From contig NZ_JAMXMB010000009.1 in assembly GCF_024055635.1 (NCBI RefSeq), positions 1 to 64,000 of the forward strand: a stretch of DNA of 64,000 bases, written 5' to 3'. The position numbers and the translations under genes are program-made. The DNA is from Microbacterium yannicii. Lineage in GTDB: Bacteria > Actinomycetota > Actinomycetes > Actinomycetales > Microbacteriaceae. The notes beneath the pieces were generated by a model. It was given only the letters and a program-made list of their open reading frames with translations, was not told where the DNA came from and did no database searches. Positions within the stretch are counted from its first letter, which is position 1; each line of letters begins with the position of its first letter. Positions 28,714-36,791 of this stretch are shown here, piece by piece.

Positions 28714-29622
28714 TCACGCCCGCGGGTGCGCGAGACGGTAGGAGGCGGCTAGTCGTTCGCTCGAGACGTGGGTGTAGATCTGCGTCGTGCCGAGACTGGC
28801 ATGGCCGAGGATCTCCTGGACGGCGCGCAGGTCCGCGCCACCGTCCAGCAGGTGCGTCGCTGCCGAATGGCGCAGGGCGTGTGGTCCCACCTGGGCACCG
28901 AGCTCCGGGCCGAGCTCCCGCGAGACCAGGTTGTAGACGGCCCGTGGGCCGATGCGGCCGCCTCGGGCGCCGAGGAACAGTGCCGACACCGCGGCCTGGC
29001 CCTCCGTCCGGCGCGCGAGCAGCGCGGGGCGGCCGCGCACCAAGTAGGCCTCGACGGCGCGCTCAGCCGGGAGTCCGAACGGAACCACCCGCTCCTTGGA
29101 GCCCTTGCCGAGCACCCGGGCCGTACGGCGATCGTGGTCGAGGTCGTCGACGTCCAGCCCGCACAGCTCCGACACCCGCATTGCCGCGCCGTAGAGCAGC
29201 TCGAGCATCGCGTGATCGCGGAGGGCGAGGGGATCGCCCTCCGCCGCCGCGGACCCGAGGCGCTCGAGAACGCTGTCCATGGCGTCGGCCGTCGCCACCT
29301 TCGGCAGCGTGCGGCCGCGTTTGGGCGACACCAGCCGCAGGCTGGGATCGGTCGGCACGATTCCGCCCTCGGCGGCCCAGGCGAAGAAGCCGCGGACGGC
29401 CGCCGTTCTCCGGGCGATCGTGGCGCGACTGTCCCCTCGCTGCACGGCCTGCCACAGCCACTCGCGGAGGTTGTCGAGGTCGACGACGTCGAGGTCGATG
29501 TCGCCGCAGGCGAGCGTCAGATCGGCGAGGTCGGATCGGTACGCGCGCACGGTCGCCGGTGACAGCCGGCGCACCTCCGCGAGGTGGCGAAGATACGCCT
29601 CAGCCCCCTCGTTGATCTCCAC
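28714..29622 (-). CDS. xerC: tyrosine recombinase (XerC-like)
   Basis: Site-specific recombinase of the chromosome-dimer resolution type. The 302-residue protein has an N-terminal core-binding domain (LRHLAEVRRLSPATVRAY) and a C-terminal catalytic domain. All catalytic residues are present: Arg in AAMRVSELCGL, Lys in LGKGSKERVVP, HALRHS, GHASLGTTQ and the Tyr in IYTHVSSERL. The start at GTG 29622 (VEINEGAEAY) has GGAG 12 nt upstream; much longer open frames continue upstream but are not part of the protein. The position after dprA fits the usual chromosomal XerC locus rather than a phage integrase. Confidence 0.9.
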   Translation of the reverse strand: MEINEGAEAYLRHLAEVRRLSPATVRAYRSDLADLTLACGDIDLDVVDLDNLREWLWQAVQRGDSRATIARRTAAVRGFFAWAAEGGIVPTDPSLRLVSPKRGRTLPKVATADAMDSVLERLGSAAAEGDPLALRDHAMLELLYGAAMRVSELCGLDVDDLDHDRRTARVLGKGSKERVVPFGLPAERAVEAYLVRGRPALLARRTEGQAAVSALFLGARGGRIGPRAVYNLVSRELGPELGAQVGPHALRHSAATHLLDGGADLRAVQEILGHASLGTTQIYTHVSSERLAASYRLAHPRA

Positions 29623-29726
29623 GAGTCCAGCATGCTCCTGCCGTCGGTGCGTCCTGGTGCGACGCACCGTGGGCGACGCTCCTCGCGCGCGGAGCAGATC
29701 CGGCCGGCAGGACGGGGGGACCTCGG

Positions 29727-30913
29727 TCAGCCCGCCGCGGTCCGCAGTCGCCAGCCTTCCGCGCCGGTCTCGACCGATCCCTCGAGCCGCAGCAGCCCGA
29801 GGATGGCCTCGACCGTGTCGGCGGCCATCCCGGCGCGGCGCGCGATATCGGTGGACTGACGCCACGACCGGGTACTCATCGCATCCCGCACGCGTGTCGC
29901 CTCGCCGGTGCGGCCGGCATCGACGCCGGTGACGGCATCCGTTCGCGGGGCGAGTCCCAGCAACTCCCGGACGTCGTCCGCGCTCGTGATGCACTGCGCA
30001 CCGTACTCGCGGATCAGCCGATGGGTGCCCGCGGAGGTGGCGGAGGTGATAGGCCCCGGTACGGCTCCGAGCGGGCGTGACAGCGCGGCCGCGTGGCCGG
30101 CAGTGTTGAGCGAGCCGCTGCGCCATCCCGCTTCGACCACGACGGTCGCGGTCGCCAGCGCCGCGATCAGCCGATTGCGCTGGAGGAAGCGCCACTTCGT
30201 GGGCGCCGAGCCGCACGGCACTTCGCTGGCGACGACACGCTCTGTGCGATGTCGTCGATGAGCTGGGTATGACCGGCCGGATAGGAGCGGTCCGCCCCGC
30301 CGGCGAGCAGCGCCGCAGTGAGTCCGCCCGTGGCCAGTGTCGCGCGGTGCGCGGCGCCGTCGATCCCGTAGGCCCCGCCCGACACGACGGCGATGCCTGC
30401 CGAGGCCAGCTCGGCCGCGAGTTCCATCGCCACGTGATCGCCGTAGCGCGAGGCGGCGCGCGCACCGACGATCGCCACGGATGCCTCGAACCGGCGCAGC
30501 GCCGTGACGTCGCCGCGGACCCACAGACACAGCGGGGCATGAGGGCCGAGATCATCGAGCTGGCTGGGCCAGGACGGGTCGCTCCGGGTGACGAGCGCGA
30601 CGCCGCGCGCCGCGGCTGTCGCGAGTGAGGCGTCGACCGCGCGTGCCGACAGCCGCGGCAGCCATCGCTTCCGCCCTTCCGCGAGCTCCCGAGCCGTGAC
30701 CTCCGGCAGTGAACCGCCTGCCAGCACCGCGTCGAGTGCGGCCACGGGGCCTCGAGCCGCGATGACCCGACCAGCCACCGAATCGCCGGGCTCGATCAGC
30801 TGGCACCACACCGCGATCGCATATCGCTCGCGTGCATCTTCGGCTGACTCATCTCCGTGCATGGAGGCCAGTGCACCGAGCGCGGCGTCGGCGCTGAGAT
30901 CGAAGCCGTTCAC
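29727..30913 (-). pseudogene. dprA: DNA-processing protein DprA, broken by a one-base deletion
   Basis: DprA loads RecA on incoming single-stranded DNA during natural transformation. The GTG at 30913 overlaps the comM stop by four bases. Frame 1 encodes the N-terminal SAM-like domain and the first half of the Rossmann fold (SVAIVGARAASRYGDHV, VVSGGAYGIDGAAH, AGGADRSYPAGHTQLIDDIAQS). The protein then continues in the -1 frame as VVASEVPCGSAPTKWRFLQRNR...GWRSGSLNTAGHAAAL and ends with a winged-helix-like segment (DIARRAGMAADTVEAILGLL) at 29727. Restoring one G in AGCGTGTC (30237-30242) would give the normal QSGVVASEVPC reading. Either a real inactivating mutation or an assembly error; I see no slippery heptamer. 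Confidence 0.8.
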
Positions 30914-32433
30914 AGGGCGAGTCCCTTCTTGAGGTAGAGGGCGCGACCGATGTGCTCGGCGCTCAGCTGCGCGCGCCCTTCGATGTCGGCGATGGTCCAT
31001 GCCACGCGCAGTACCCGGTCATATCCGCGCAGCGTCAGCGCGCCGCGATGCAAGGCGGCGTCGAGGGGCCGCCGCACCGCCGGCATCGGGGCAGCCGGCC
31101 CCTCGCGCAGCCAGGTCCCCGGCACATCGGCGTTCACGCGCCAGGGGGTGCCCGACAGGCGATGTCGGGCACGTGCACGGGCGTCCTCGACGCGCTCGCG
31201 CGCGGCGGCGGTGGAGATCGTCGGTCCGCGGTCCCGCTGGGCGACCGACACCCGGGTCAGGGTGAGCTCGATGTCCATGCGGTCCAGCAGCGGCCCCGAC
31301 AGCCGGCCCAGGTAGCGCCGGATGGCTGCGGGCGGACAGGTGCAGGTCCCGCCCCGGATCCCGTAGTCCCCGCACGGACAGGGGTTCGTCGCCAGCACCA
31401 GCTGGAAGCGAGCCGGATACTGCGCCTGGGCGCCCGCCCGGTGGATCGTGATGGAGCCCGACTCCAGCGGCTGCCGCAGGGCGTCCAGTGCGCTCGCCGC
31501 GAACTCCCCCGCCTCGTCGAGGAAGAGCACGCCCTCGCTCGCGCGAGCGATCGCCCCGGGTCGGATGAAGCGCGTCCCTCCCCCGACCAGCGCCGCAATG
31601 CTCGCGCTGTGGTGCGGCGCCTCGAACGGCGGAGTCCGGGAGAGCTCGACGACGCGGGAGCCGGCGAGGCTGCGGATGGAGGCGCTCGCGAGGGCGGCCC
31701 CGTCGTCGAGCTCGGGAAGGATGCCCGGCAGCCGGCGCGCCAGCATGGTCTTCCCCGCTCCCGGTGGTCCGCACATCAGGAGGTGGTGCCCGCCCGCCGC
31801 CGCGACGATGAGCGCGTCGACGGCGTCCCGCTGCCCGATGACCTCCGCCAGGTCCAGCGGCGGCTCGGACTCGCGCTCGTCTTCGGTCAGCGCGACGGGT
31901 TCCTCGTCGGCGACCTCGACGTCTCCGCCGTGCCACGCGACCACCTGTGCCAGATTGACGGCGGCGAGCACCTCCACTCCGTCGACCAGATCGGCCTCCG
32001 CTCCGTTGGCGTGCGGCACGACGACGCGGCGATGCCCCGCGCGACGGGCGGCGACCGCGGCGGGCAGCACCCCGGGCACGGGACGAAGGCGGCCATCGAG
32101 ACCGAGTTCACCGATGTGCACCGCGGAAGCGACGGACGAAGGATCCATCGTCGACTCGGTCGCCAGCGAGGCCACGGCGATCGCGACGTCGAACCCCGAG
32201 CCCTGTTTCGGCAGGCTGGCCGGCGACAGATTCACCGTCAGCCGCCGTCGCGGCAGCGGCGTGCCGCTGTTGGCGCACGCGTTGTGCACCCGCTGCACGG
32301 CCTCGCCGAGCGCCTTGTCGGGAAGTCCGATGATCCGGAACTCCGGCGTCTGCTGCGAGAGGTCGGCCTCGACCTCGACGCATTCGCCCTCCGCTCCCAC
32401 GAGCGCGACAGCCCAGGTGCGCGCGACGCTCAC
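30910..32433 (-). CDS. comM: YifB/ComM family Mg-chelatase-like AAA+ ATPase
   Basis: A 507-residue protein with an N-terminal ChlI-like S5 fold (about 1-180), an AAA+ domain with Walker A GPPGAGKTMLARRLPG near residue 220 and Walker B FLDEAG, and a C-terminal Mg-chelatase-like domain with the four-Cys loop NPCPCGDYGIRGGTCTCPP. In Haemophilus and other species ComM is a helicase that extends branch migration during natural transformation. It forms a tight run with yraN upstream (4-bp overlap) and dprA downstream (4-bp overlap). That run normally includes an intact dprA, which is frameshifted here. Confidence 0.93.
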   Translation of the reverse strand: MSVARTWAVALVGAEGECVEVEADLSQQTPEFRIIGLPDKALGEAVQRVHNACANSGTPLPRRRLTVNLSPASLPKQGSGFDVAIAVASLATESTMDPSSVASAVHIGELGLDGRLRPVPGVLPAAVAARRAGHRRVVVPHANGAEADLVDGVEVLAAVNLAQVVAWHGGDVEVADEEPVALTEDERESEPPLDLAEVIGQRDAVDALIVAAAGGHHLLMCGPPGAGKTMLARRLPGILPELDDGAALASASIRSLAGSRVVELSRTPPFEAPHHSASIAALVGGGTRFIRPGAIARASEGVLFLDEAGEFAASALDALRQPLESGSITIHRAGAQAQYPARFQLVLATNPCPCGDYGIRGGTCTCPPAAIRRYLGRLSGPLLDRMDIELTLTRVSVAQRDRGPTISTAAARERVEDARARARHRLSGTPWRVNADVPGTWLREGPAAPMPAVRRPLDAALHRGALTLRGYDRVLRVAWTIADIEGRAQLSAEHIGRALYLKKGLAL

Positions 32434-32798
32434 GGGACCTCCACGTCGACGAGGTGCTCCAGCCGCGCGGTCCCGGGCTCCGCGCCGGTCAGGCCGATCG
32501 CGTCGATCCGCAGTCGGCGGCCCTGCACCACGTCGCGGTGCTCGCTGGCCCAGGCGACGCCCAGTCGCCAGAGCCGCACGCGCTTGCGGGCGTCGATCGC
32601 TTCGAACGGGTGCCCGAACTCTTCACCTCTGCGGGTCTTGACCTCGACCACGACCACGGAGGAGCGGTCCGCGACGATCAGATCCAGCTCGCCGTCGCGG
32701 CACCGCCAGTTGCGATCGAGGACGGTGAATCCCTGCTCCTCGAAGTAGTGCGCCGCACGGTCTTCGCCCGCGCGGCCGAGCATGTCTTTATCTGCCAT
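32430..32798 (-). CDS. YraN family protein (UPF0102, PD-(D/E)XK nuclease-like)
   Basis: A 122-residue protein with the RecB-like nuclease core: GRAGEDRAAHYFEEQGF, then GELDLIVADRSSVVVVEVKTRRG containing the D...ExK triad, and KRVRLWRLGVAWA. Proteins of this family are widespread, lie beside comM/dprA/xerC, and their cellular role is not settled. The start at 32798 (MADKDMLGRAGED) is the family-like choice; an ATG 51 bases upstream is possible. No clear Shine-Dalgarno is seen at either. The stop overlaps comM by four bases. Confidence 0.88.
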   Translation of the reverse strand: MADKDMLGRAGEDRAAHYFEEQGFTVLDRNWRCRDGELDLIVADRSSVVVVEVKTRRGEEFGHPFEAIDARKRVRLWRLGVAWASEHRDVVQGRRLRIDAIGLTGAEPGTARLEHLVDVEVP

Positions 32799-32906
32799 TC
32801 CGGCATCGTCGCGCGCCTCGGGACCTCCAAGGACGCGGGTGCGCGGCATCCGTTCAGAACTCGCGAGGAGTCCCGCAACAGGCGCGGTTGGGGAGGAACC
32901 GCGGAC

Positions 32907-33230
32907 TCAGGTGTCGAGCGACAGCTCTTCCGGGAGGTGGAAGTCGCGACGCGACAGCTCTTCGACGTTGACGTCCTTGAACGTGAGCACCCGCACCGCC
33001 TTCACGAAGCGGTCGGCACGATAAATGTCCCAGACCCAGACATCCGTCATCGAGATCTCGAAGTAGAAGTCGTGCTCGGTATCGCGTCGCACGACGTTCA
33101 CCTCGTTGGCGAGGTAGAAGCGCCGCTCCGTCTCGATCACGTACTGGAACTGCGAGACGACATCGCGGTACTCGCGGTACAGCGCCAGCTCGAGCTCGCG
33201 GTCGTAGTCTTCGAAGACCTCGTCATCCAT
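32907..33230 (-). CDS. DUF2469 domain protein
   Basis: A 107-residue acidic protein. The conserved DUF2469 sequence runs over almost the whole length (EDYDRELELALYREYRDVVS, FYLANEVNVV, FYFEISMTDVWVWDIYRADRF). The family is almost restricted to Actinobacteria and is found between rnhB and yraN, as here. No function is known. A TAGGAT box lies 9 nt upstream of the ATG, so it may have its own promoter. Confidence 0.9.
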   Translation of the reverse strand: MDDEVFEDYDRELELALYREYRDVVSQFQYVIETERRFYLANEVNVVRRDTEHDFYFEISMTDVWVWDIYRADRFVKAVRVLTFKDVNVEELSRRDFHLPEELSLDT

Positions 33231-33290
33231 GGTGGTTCCATCCTATGGGCGCAGACGCGCGCGGCGATCCGGGTCCGCGCGTGGCGAACG

Positions 33291-33950
33291 CTAGAAGAGC
33301 GTGGGCGCGTCGGCGATCGACCACGACGCGCGGTGGTGCCGGCTGATGCCGTGCGCACGGATGGCTTCGCGGTGGTCGGGGCTGGCATAGCCCTTGTTGC
33401 GAGCCCAGTTGTACGCCGGCAGCTCCTCGTGGAGCTCGGTCATCAGTGCGTCGCGCGCGACCTTGGCGATGACGGATGCCGCCGCCGCCGACGCGCAGTC
33501 CCGATCGGCTTTGATGACCGGCCGCACGTTCAGGGTCCACGCGCCCGCCGGGCGGATGTAGTCGTAGTTGCCGTCGAGGATGACGATCGCCTCCTCTGCC
33601 GCGACGCCCTGCGCCCGCAGGTCGGCGATCGCGCGGACCGCGGCGAGGCCGAGCGCACGCATGATGCCGATCTCGTCGATCTCCTCGGAGCTCGCCCAGC
33701 CCACCGCGCTCGCGGCGACCCACGAGGCCGCCCGCGCCGCGACGTCCGCGCGACGCAGCTCGGGGACGAGTTTCGAGTCGCGGAGCCCTGAGGGGATGCG
33801 CTTGCGCGAGCGCGGCGCGTCGACGACCGCCGCGCCGACGGCGACCGGACCGGCCAGCGCACCTCTGCCCACCTCGTCGCACGCGATCACGAGCGTGTGC
33901 TCCCGCAGGAGCCGGCGCTCGAGGGTGAGACGAGGCTCGGCGACCGTCAC
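33291..33950 (-). CDS. rnhB: ribonuclease HII
   Basis: Removes RNA from RNA-DNA hybrids and single ribonucleotides misincorporated in DNA. The 219-residue protein has the catalytic Asp-Glu pair in ACDEVGRGALAGPV, a further acid in ILDGNYDYI and the Asp in KADRDCAS, plus KGYASPDHREAI near the C-terminus. The GTG at 33950 overlaps the lepB stop (GTGA), so it is translated with lepB. It sits between lepB and DUF2469 in the normal order. Confidence 0.95.
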   Translation of the reverse strand: MTVAEPRLTLERRLLREHTLVIACDEVGRGALAGPVAVGAAVVDAPRSRKRIPSGLRDSKLVPELRRADVAARAASWVAASAVGWASSEEIDEIGIMRALGLAAVRAIADLRAQGVAAEEAIVILDGNYDYIRPAGAWTLNVRPVIKADRDCASAAAASVIAKVARDALMTELHEELPAYNWARNKGYASPDHREAIRAHGISRHHRASWSIADAPTLF

Positions 33951-34723
33951 TTCGAGCCGCCCTCCGGCTCCGGTGCGGGCACCCCGGCGAAGACGTCGTG
34001 ATGGAAGTCCAGGAAGCCGAACCGGTCGAAGGGCCAGGTCACGAGGAACGCGCGCCCGACCAGGTTGTCGAGCGGCACGAAGCCCTTGCCGGGCTGGTCG
34101 GTGTTGTACCGCGAGTCCTTGGAGCGGTAGCGGTTGTCGCCCAGCACCCACAGGCTGCCCTCGGGCACGACGATGTCGAACGGATCGCCCGATGCCGCCG
34201 ACTCGCCCGCCGGCAGCTTGATATAGCCGCTCTCGTCGACGGGGACGTCGTTGACGCTGATCTGGCCGATGGCGTTGCAGCACACGACGTGGTCGCCCGG
34301 CAGTCCGACGATGCGCTTGACGAGGTGGTCATCGCTGTCGGGCGCAGCGAGCCCCACGAGAGACAGCACCCACTCCACGCCCTCGACGATCGGGGGGCGG
34401 GCAGGCTCGGTGCTCGGCGGCAGCCAGCCGCCGGGATCCTGGAAGACGACGATGTCGCCGCGCTCGTAGCCGCCGAAACGCGGCGTGATCTCGTCGACGA
34501 GGATGCGGTCCTTGACGTGGAGTGTGTCCTCCATCGAGCCGGAGGGGATGTAGAAGGATCTGACGAGGAACGTCTTCACGACGAGCGACACGAGGACGGC
34601 GATCAGGATGATCACGATCACGTCGCGGAGGAACACGAGCCAGCCCCGACGACGCGGCTGAATGGTCGCCTCAGGCTGGGGCCCGGGCGCCGGCTCGGCG
34701 GGAGCCGACTTCTCGGTCGTCAT
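33947..34723 (-). CDS. lepB: signal peptidase I
   Basis: Cleaves signal peptides of exported proteins at the outer face of the membrane. The 258-residue protein has a cytosolic Pro/Glu-rich N-terminus, one membrane helix (about 30-52), then the catalytic Ser in IPSGSMEDTL, the general-base Lys in HLVKRIVGLPGDHV and the LGDNRYRSKDSRYN box near the end. GAAGGA lies 5 nt upstream of the ATG. It lies between rplS, behind a strong hairpin, and rnhB, which it overlaps by 4 bp. Confidence 0.96.
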   Translation of the reverse strand: MTTEKSAPAEPAPGPQPEATIQPRRRGWLVFLRDVIVIILIAVLVSLVVKTFLVRSFYIPSGSMEDTLHVKDRILVDEITPRFGGYERGDIVVFQDPGGWLPPSTEPARPPIVEGVEWVLSLVGLAAPDSDDHLVKRIVGLPGDHVVCCNAIGQISVNDVPVDESGYIKLPAGESAASGDPFDIVVPEGSLWVLGDNRYRSKDSRYNTDQPGKGFVPLDNLVGRAFLVTWPFDRFGFLDFHHDVFAGVPAPEPEGGSK

Positions 34724-34801
34724 GGAGTTCCTTCACGGATGCCGTCGGTCGCGGCGACCCGTCTTCAAGGGTCGCACATTCCAGCCCGCGCGGAGAACGG
34801 A

Positions 34802-34835
34802 CGAAGCCCCGGACGCCAGAGCGTCCGGGGCTTCG
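34802..34835 (-). terminator. strong hairpin between rplS and lepB
   Basis: CGAAGCCCCGGACGC and its perfect complement form a 15-bp stem with a 4-nt loop, 24 nt after the rplS stop. No U-tract follows on the minus strand. The stem is strong enough to end most transcripts, leaving lepB to its own promoter or to readthrough. Confidence 0.7.
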
Positions 34836-34859
34836 AGAAAGCGCTGAGGGCAGCGTGCG

Positions 34860-35204
34860 TCAGCCGCGCTTCTCCTTGATCTTGGCCTTCTTGCCACGGA
34901 GGTTGCGCAGGTAGTAGAGCTTCGCGCGGCGCACGTCGCCGCGGGTGACGACCTCGATGTGGTCGATGACCGGGGAGTGCACCGGGAAGGTGCGCTCGAC
35001 GCCGACCTGGAAGCTGATCTTGCGGACGGTGAAGGTCTCGCGCACGCCGTCGCCGGAGCGGCCGATGACGACACCCTGGAAGACCTGGATGCGCGAGCGG
35101 TTGCCCTCGGTGATGTTGACGTGCACCTTCACGGTGTCGCCAGCGTTGAAGGCGGGGATGTCGGAGCGGAGTGAAGCCGCATCGACGGCGTCGAGGATCT
35201 GCAT
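34860..35204 (-). CDS. rplS: 50S ribosomal protein L19
   Basis: Large-subunit protein at the 30S-50S interface. The 114-residue sequence carries the complete family pattern ([54 protein letters not shown] and [20 protein letters not shown]). It begins [12 protein letters not shown] at 35204; the frame runs further upstream without family sequence. Normally it directly follows trmD. Here trmD is about 13 kb away with the trehalose and nitrite genes between, so rplS has its own promoter and leader. Confidence 0.97.
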   Translation of the reverse strand: MQILDAVDAASLRSDIPAFNAGDTVKVHVNITEGNRSRIQVFQGVVIGRSGDGVRETFTVRKISFQVGVERTFPVHSPVIDHIEVVTRGDVRRAKLYYLRNLRGKKAKIKEKRG

Positions 35205-35277
35205 GATCGTCTCTCTCTGCGGCCGCCACAGGTCGACCGCGGGAAGTAAGGTGAAGGACTCGGTGTGCCGCAGGCCT

Positions 35278-35326
35278 CCGGCGTGACGCCGTTCAGCTGA
35301 TTCCCCTGAGGCAGAACCTGTCAGGG
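35278..35326 (-). promoter_or_regulatory. structured rplS 5' leader (two hairpins)
   Basis: Between the promoter and rplS the leader RNA can form CCCTGA...TCAGGG (35326-35304) and CGGCGT...ACGCCG (35291-35279). Structured leaders that sense L19 are known in some bacteria, but no match to a defined family can be shown here. Confidence 0.35.
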
Positions 35327-35337
35327 CACAAACATCC

Positions 35338-35366
35338 ATTCTGCCATGGATGCCGCACCCGGCCAA
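35338..35366 (-). promoter_or_regulatory. rplS promoter (-35 TTGGCC, -10 CAGAAT)
   Basis: On the minus strand, TTGGCC (35366-35361), 17 nt, then CAGAAT (35343-35338), preceded by TGG. Transcription would start near 35331, giving a leader of about 127 nt. Confidence 0.5.
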
Positions 35367-35372
35367 AACGTG

Positions 35373-35867
35373 TCAGCTCGCAGGCGGCGTCTGCTTCTCG
35401 TTGATGACGATGACCTCGCGCTCCTCGGCCTCCGGCTCGCCCGTCTGCGCCGGGATGTAGGCGACGCCCTCCGACGTATGCAGGACGAACCGCGAGGGTC
35501 GTGCCTCGCTCCAGAGCTGCCACAGCTCGAGCCAGAACAGCGCGACGCCGGCCAGAATTGTGAGGACCATCACGGGGGCCCACCAGGCCTCGGCGAAGAA
35601 GCCGAGCGAGATCACCAGCAGGTGCCACACGGTGAAGCCCAGGACGTCCCACCACGAGACGGCGCGATGGGCGCGGACGGTACCGCGCGCCCGCACCAGG
35701 AGCGTGAGGATCAGCTGCCAGATGAACACGCCGGGGATCGCGAGGAACAGCACCCAGAGGAACGCCCAGCCGCCGGCATTGAAGACGGCCCATCCGACGA
35801 AGAGCCACAGCGGCAGCAGGAATGCCGCCGGAATGAGCCAGCCGAAGAACGCGCGACGCAGCCACAT
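35373..35867 (-). CDS. small integral membrane protein, unknown function
   Basis: A 164-residue protein with four predicted membrane helices: about 5-27, 32-55, 72-90 and 96-118, separated by a short basic loop (RARGTVRAHRAVSWWDV), then a charged, acidic C-terminus of about 45 residues. No family signature is recognisable; actinobacterial relatives carry only general labels. It lies alone between the rplS promoter and the divergent map gene. Confidence 0.7.
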   Translation of the reverse strand: MWLRRAFFGWLIPAAFLLPLWLFVGWAVFNAGGWAFLWVLFLAIPGVFIWQLILTLLVRARGTVRAHRAVSWWDVLGFTVWHLLVISLGFFAEAWWAPVMVLTILAGVALFWLELWQLWSEARPSRFVLHTSEGVAYIPAQTGEPEAEEREVIVINEKQTPPAS

Positions 35868-35954
35868 GCTTCCGATGCTACGCCGCCGCCGCGCGTCGTG
35901 GCGCGGTTCCGCGTGGCACGGAGCATCCTCCCAGCCCGGTCATGGCGAGTCCGA

Positions 35955-35960
35955 CAGAAT
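35955..35960 (+). promoter_or_regulatory. -10 box upstream of map
   Basis: CAGAAT in the context GACAGAATGGAG, 28 nt before the map ATG. The same CAGAAT core, followed by (A/G)GA, occurs before rplS and upstream of rpsP. Confidence 0.4.
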
Positions 35961-35988
35961 GGAGGAGGACTGAGAGGAAGCCCCACAC

Positions 35989-36771
35989 ATGATCGAGCTG
36001 CGCACCCCTGCCGAGATCGAGGCGATGAAGCCCGCCGGGCGATTCGTCGCCGAGACGCTCGCGACGCTGCGCGACGAGACCAAGGTGGGCACGAACCTCC
36101 TTTCGATCGACCGCCGCGCACACGAGCTGATCCGCCGGGCCGGCGCCGAGTCGTGCTACATCGACTACCACCCGTCCTTCGGCGCCAGCCCGTTCGGCAA
36201 GGTGATCTGCACCTCGGTCAACGATGCGGTCCTGCACGGCCTCCCCTTCGACTACACGCTTCGCGACGGAGATCTGGTGTCGCTCGACTTCGCGGTGTCG
36301 ATCGACGGCTGGGTCGCCGATTCGGCCGTCTCGTTCGTCGTGGGCACACCGCGCGACGAGGATCTCGCGCTGATCGACACCACCGAGCGGGCGCTGGATG
36401 CGGCGATCGCGGCGGCGACGGTCGGCAATCGGATCGGCGACATCTCGGCGGCGATCGCCGCGGTCGCCCATGGCGACGGGTATTCGATCAACACCGATTT
36501 CGGCGGGCACGGCGTCGGCCGCGAGATGCACGGCGACCCTCACGTCGCCAATGACGGCAAGGCCGGACGCGGGTATCCGCTGCGGGCCGGCCTCGTCCTC
36601 GCCCTCGAGCCGTGGTTCCTGCAGACGACCGACGAGCTCATCACCGACCCGGACGGCTGGACGCTGCGCTCGGCCGACGGCTCGCGCGGCGCCCACTCCG
36701 AGCACACCGTGGCGATCACCGAGGACGGCCCCATCGTGCTCTCGGACCGCTCGTGGCTCGGCGTCCGCTGA
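35989..36771 (+). CDS. map: methionine aminopeptidase, type I
   Basis: Removes the initiator methionine from nascent proteins. The 260-residue protein has the pita-bread fold with all five metal ligands in sequence: Asp in SLDFAVSID and in WVADSAVSF, His in GGHGVGREMHG, Glu in VLALEPWF and Glu in SEHTVAI. The N-terminal substrate loop IDYHPSFGASPFGKVICTSV is also typical. GAGAGGAAG lies just upstream of the ATG. It is a stand-alone gene, convergent with treZ 20 bp away. A second, essential map copy is common near the ribosomal-protein operons, so this may be a paralogue. Confidence 0.95.
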   Translation: MIELRTPAEIEAMKPAGRFVAETLATLRDETKVGTNLLSIDRRAHELIRRAGAESCYIDYHPSFGASPFGKVICTSVNDAVLHGLPFDYTLRDGDLVSLDFAVSIDGWVADSAVSFVVGTPRDEDLALIDTTERALDAAIAAATVGNRIGDISAAIAAVAHGDGYSINTDFGGHGVGREMHGDPHVANDGKAGRGYPLRAGLVLALEPWFLQTTDELITDPDGWTLRSADGSRGAHSEHTVAITEDGPIVLSDRSWLGVR

Positions 36772-36791
36772 GATCTGCCCGTCCGGTGAGA

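Noticed and set aside
30167..30530. Programmed -1 frameshift to make full DprA
   Set aside because: The junction AGCGTGTCGTC has no slippery heptamer and no clear downstream stimulator, and a single lost G explains it more simply.
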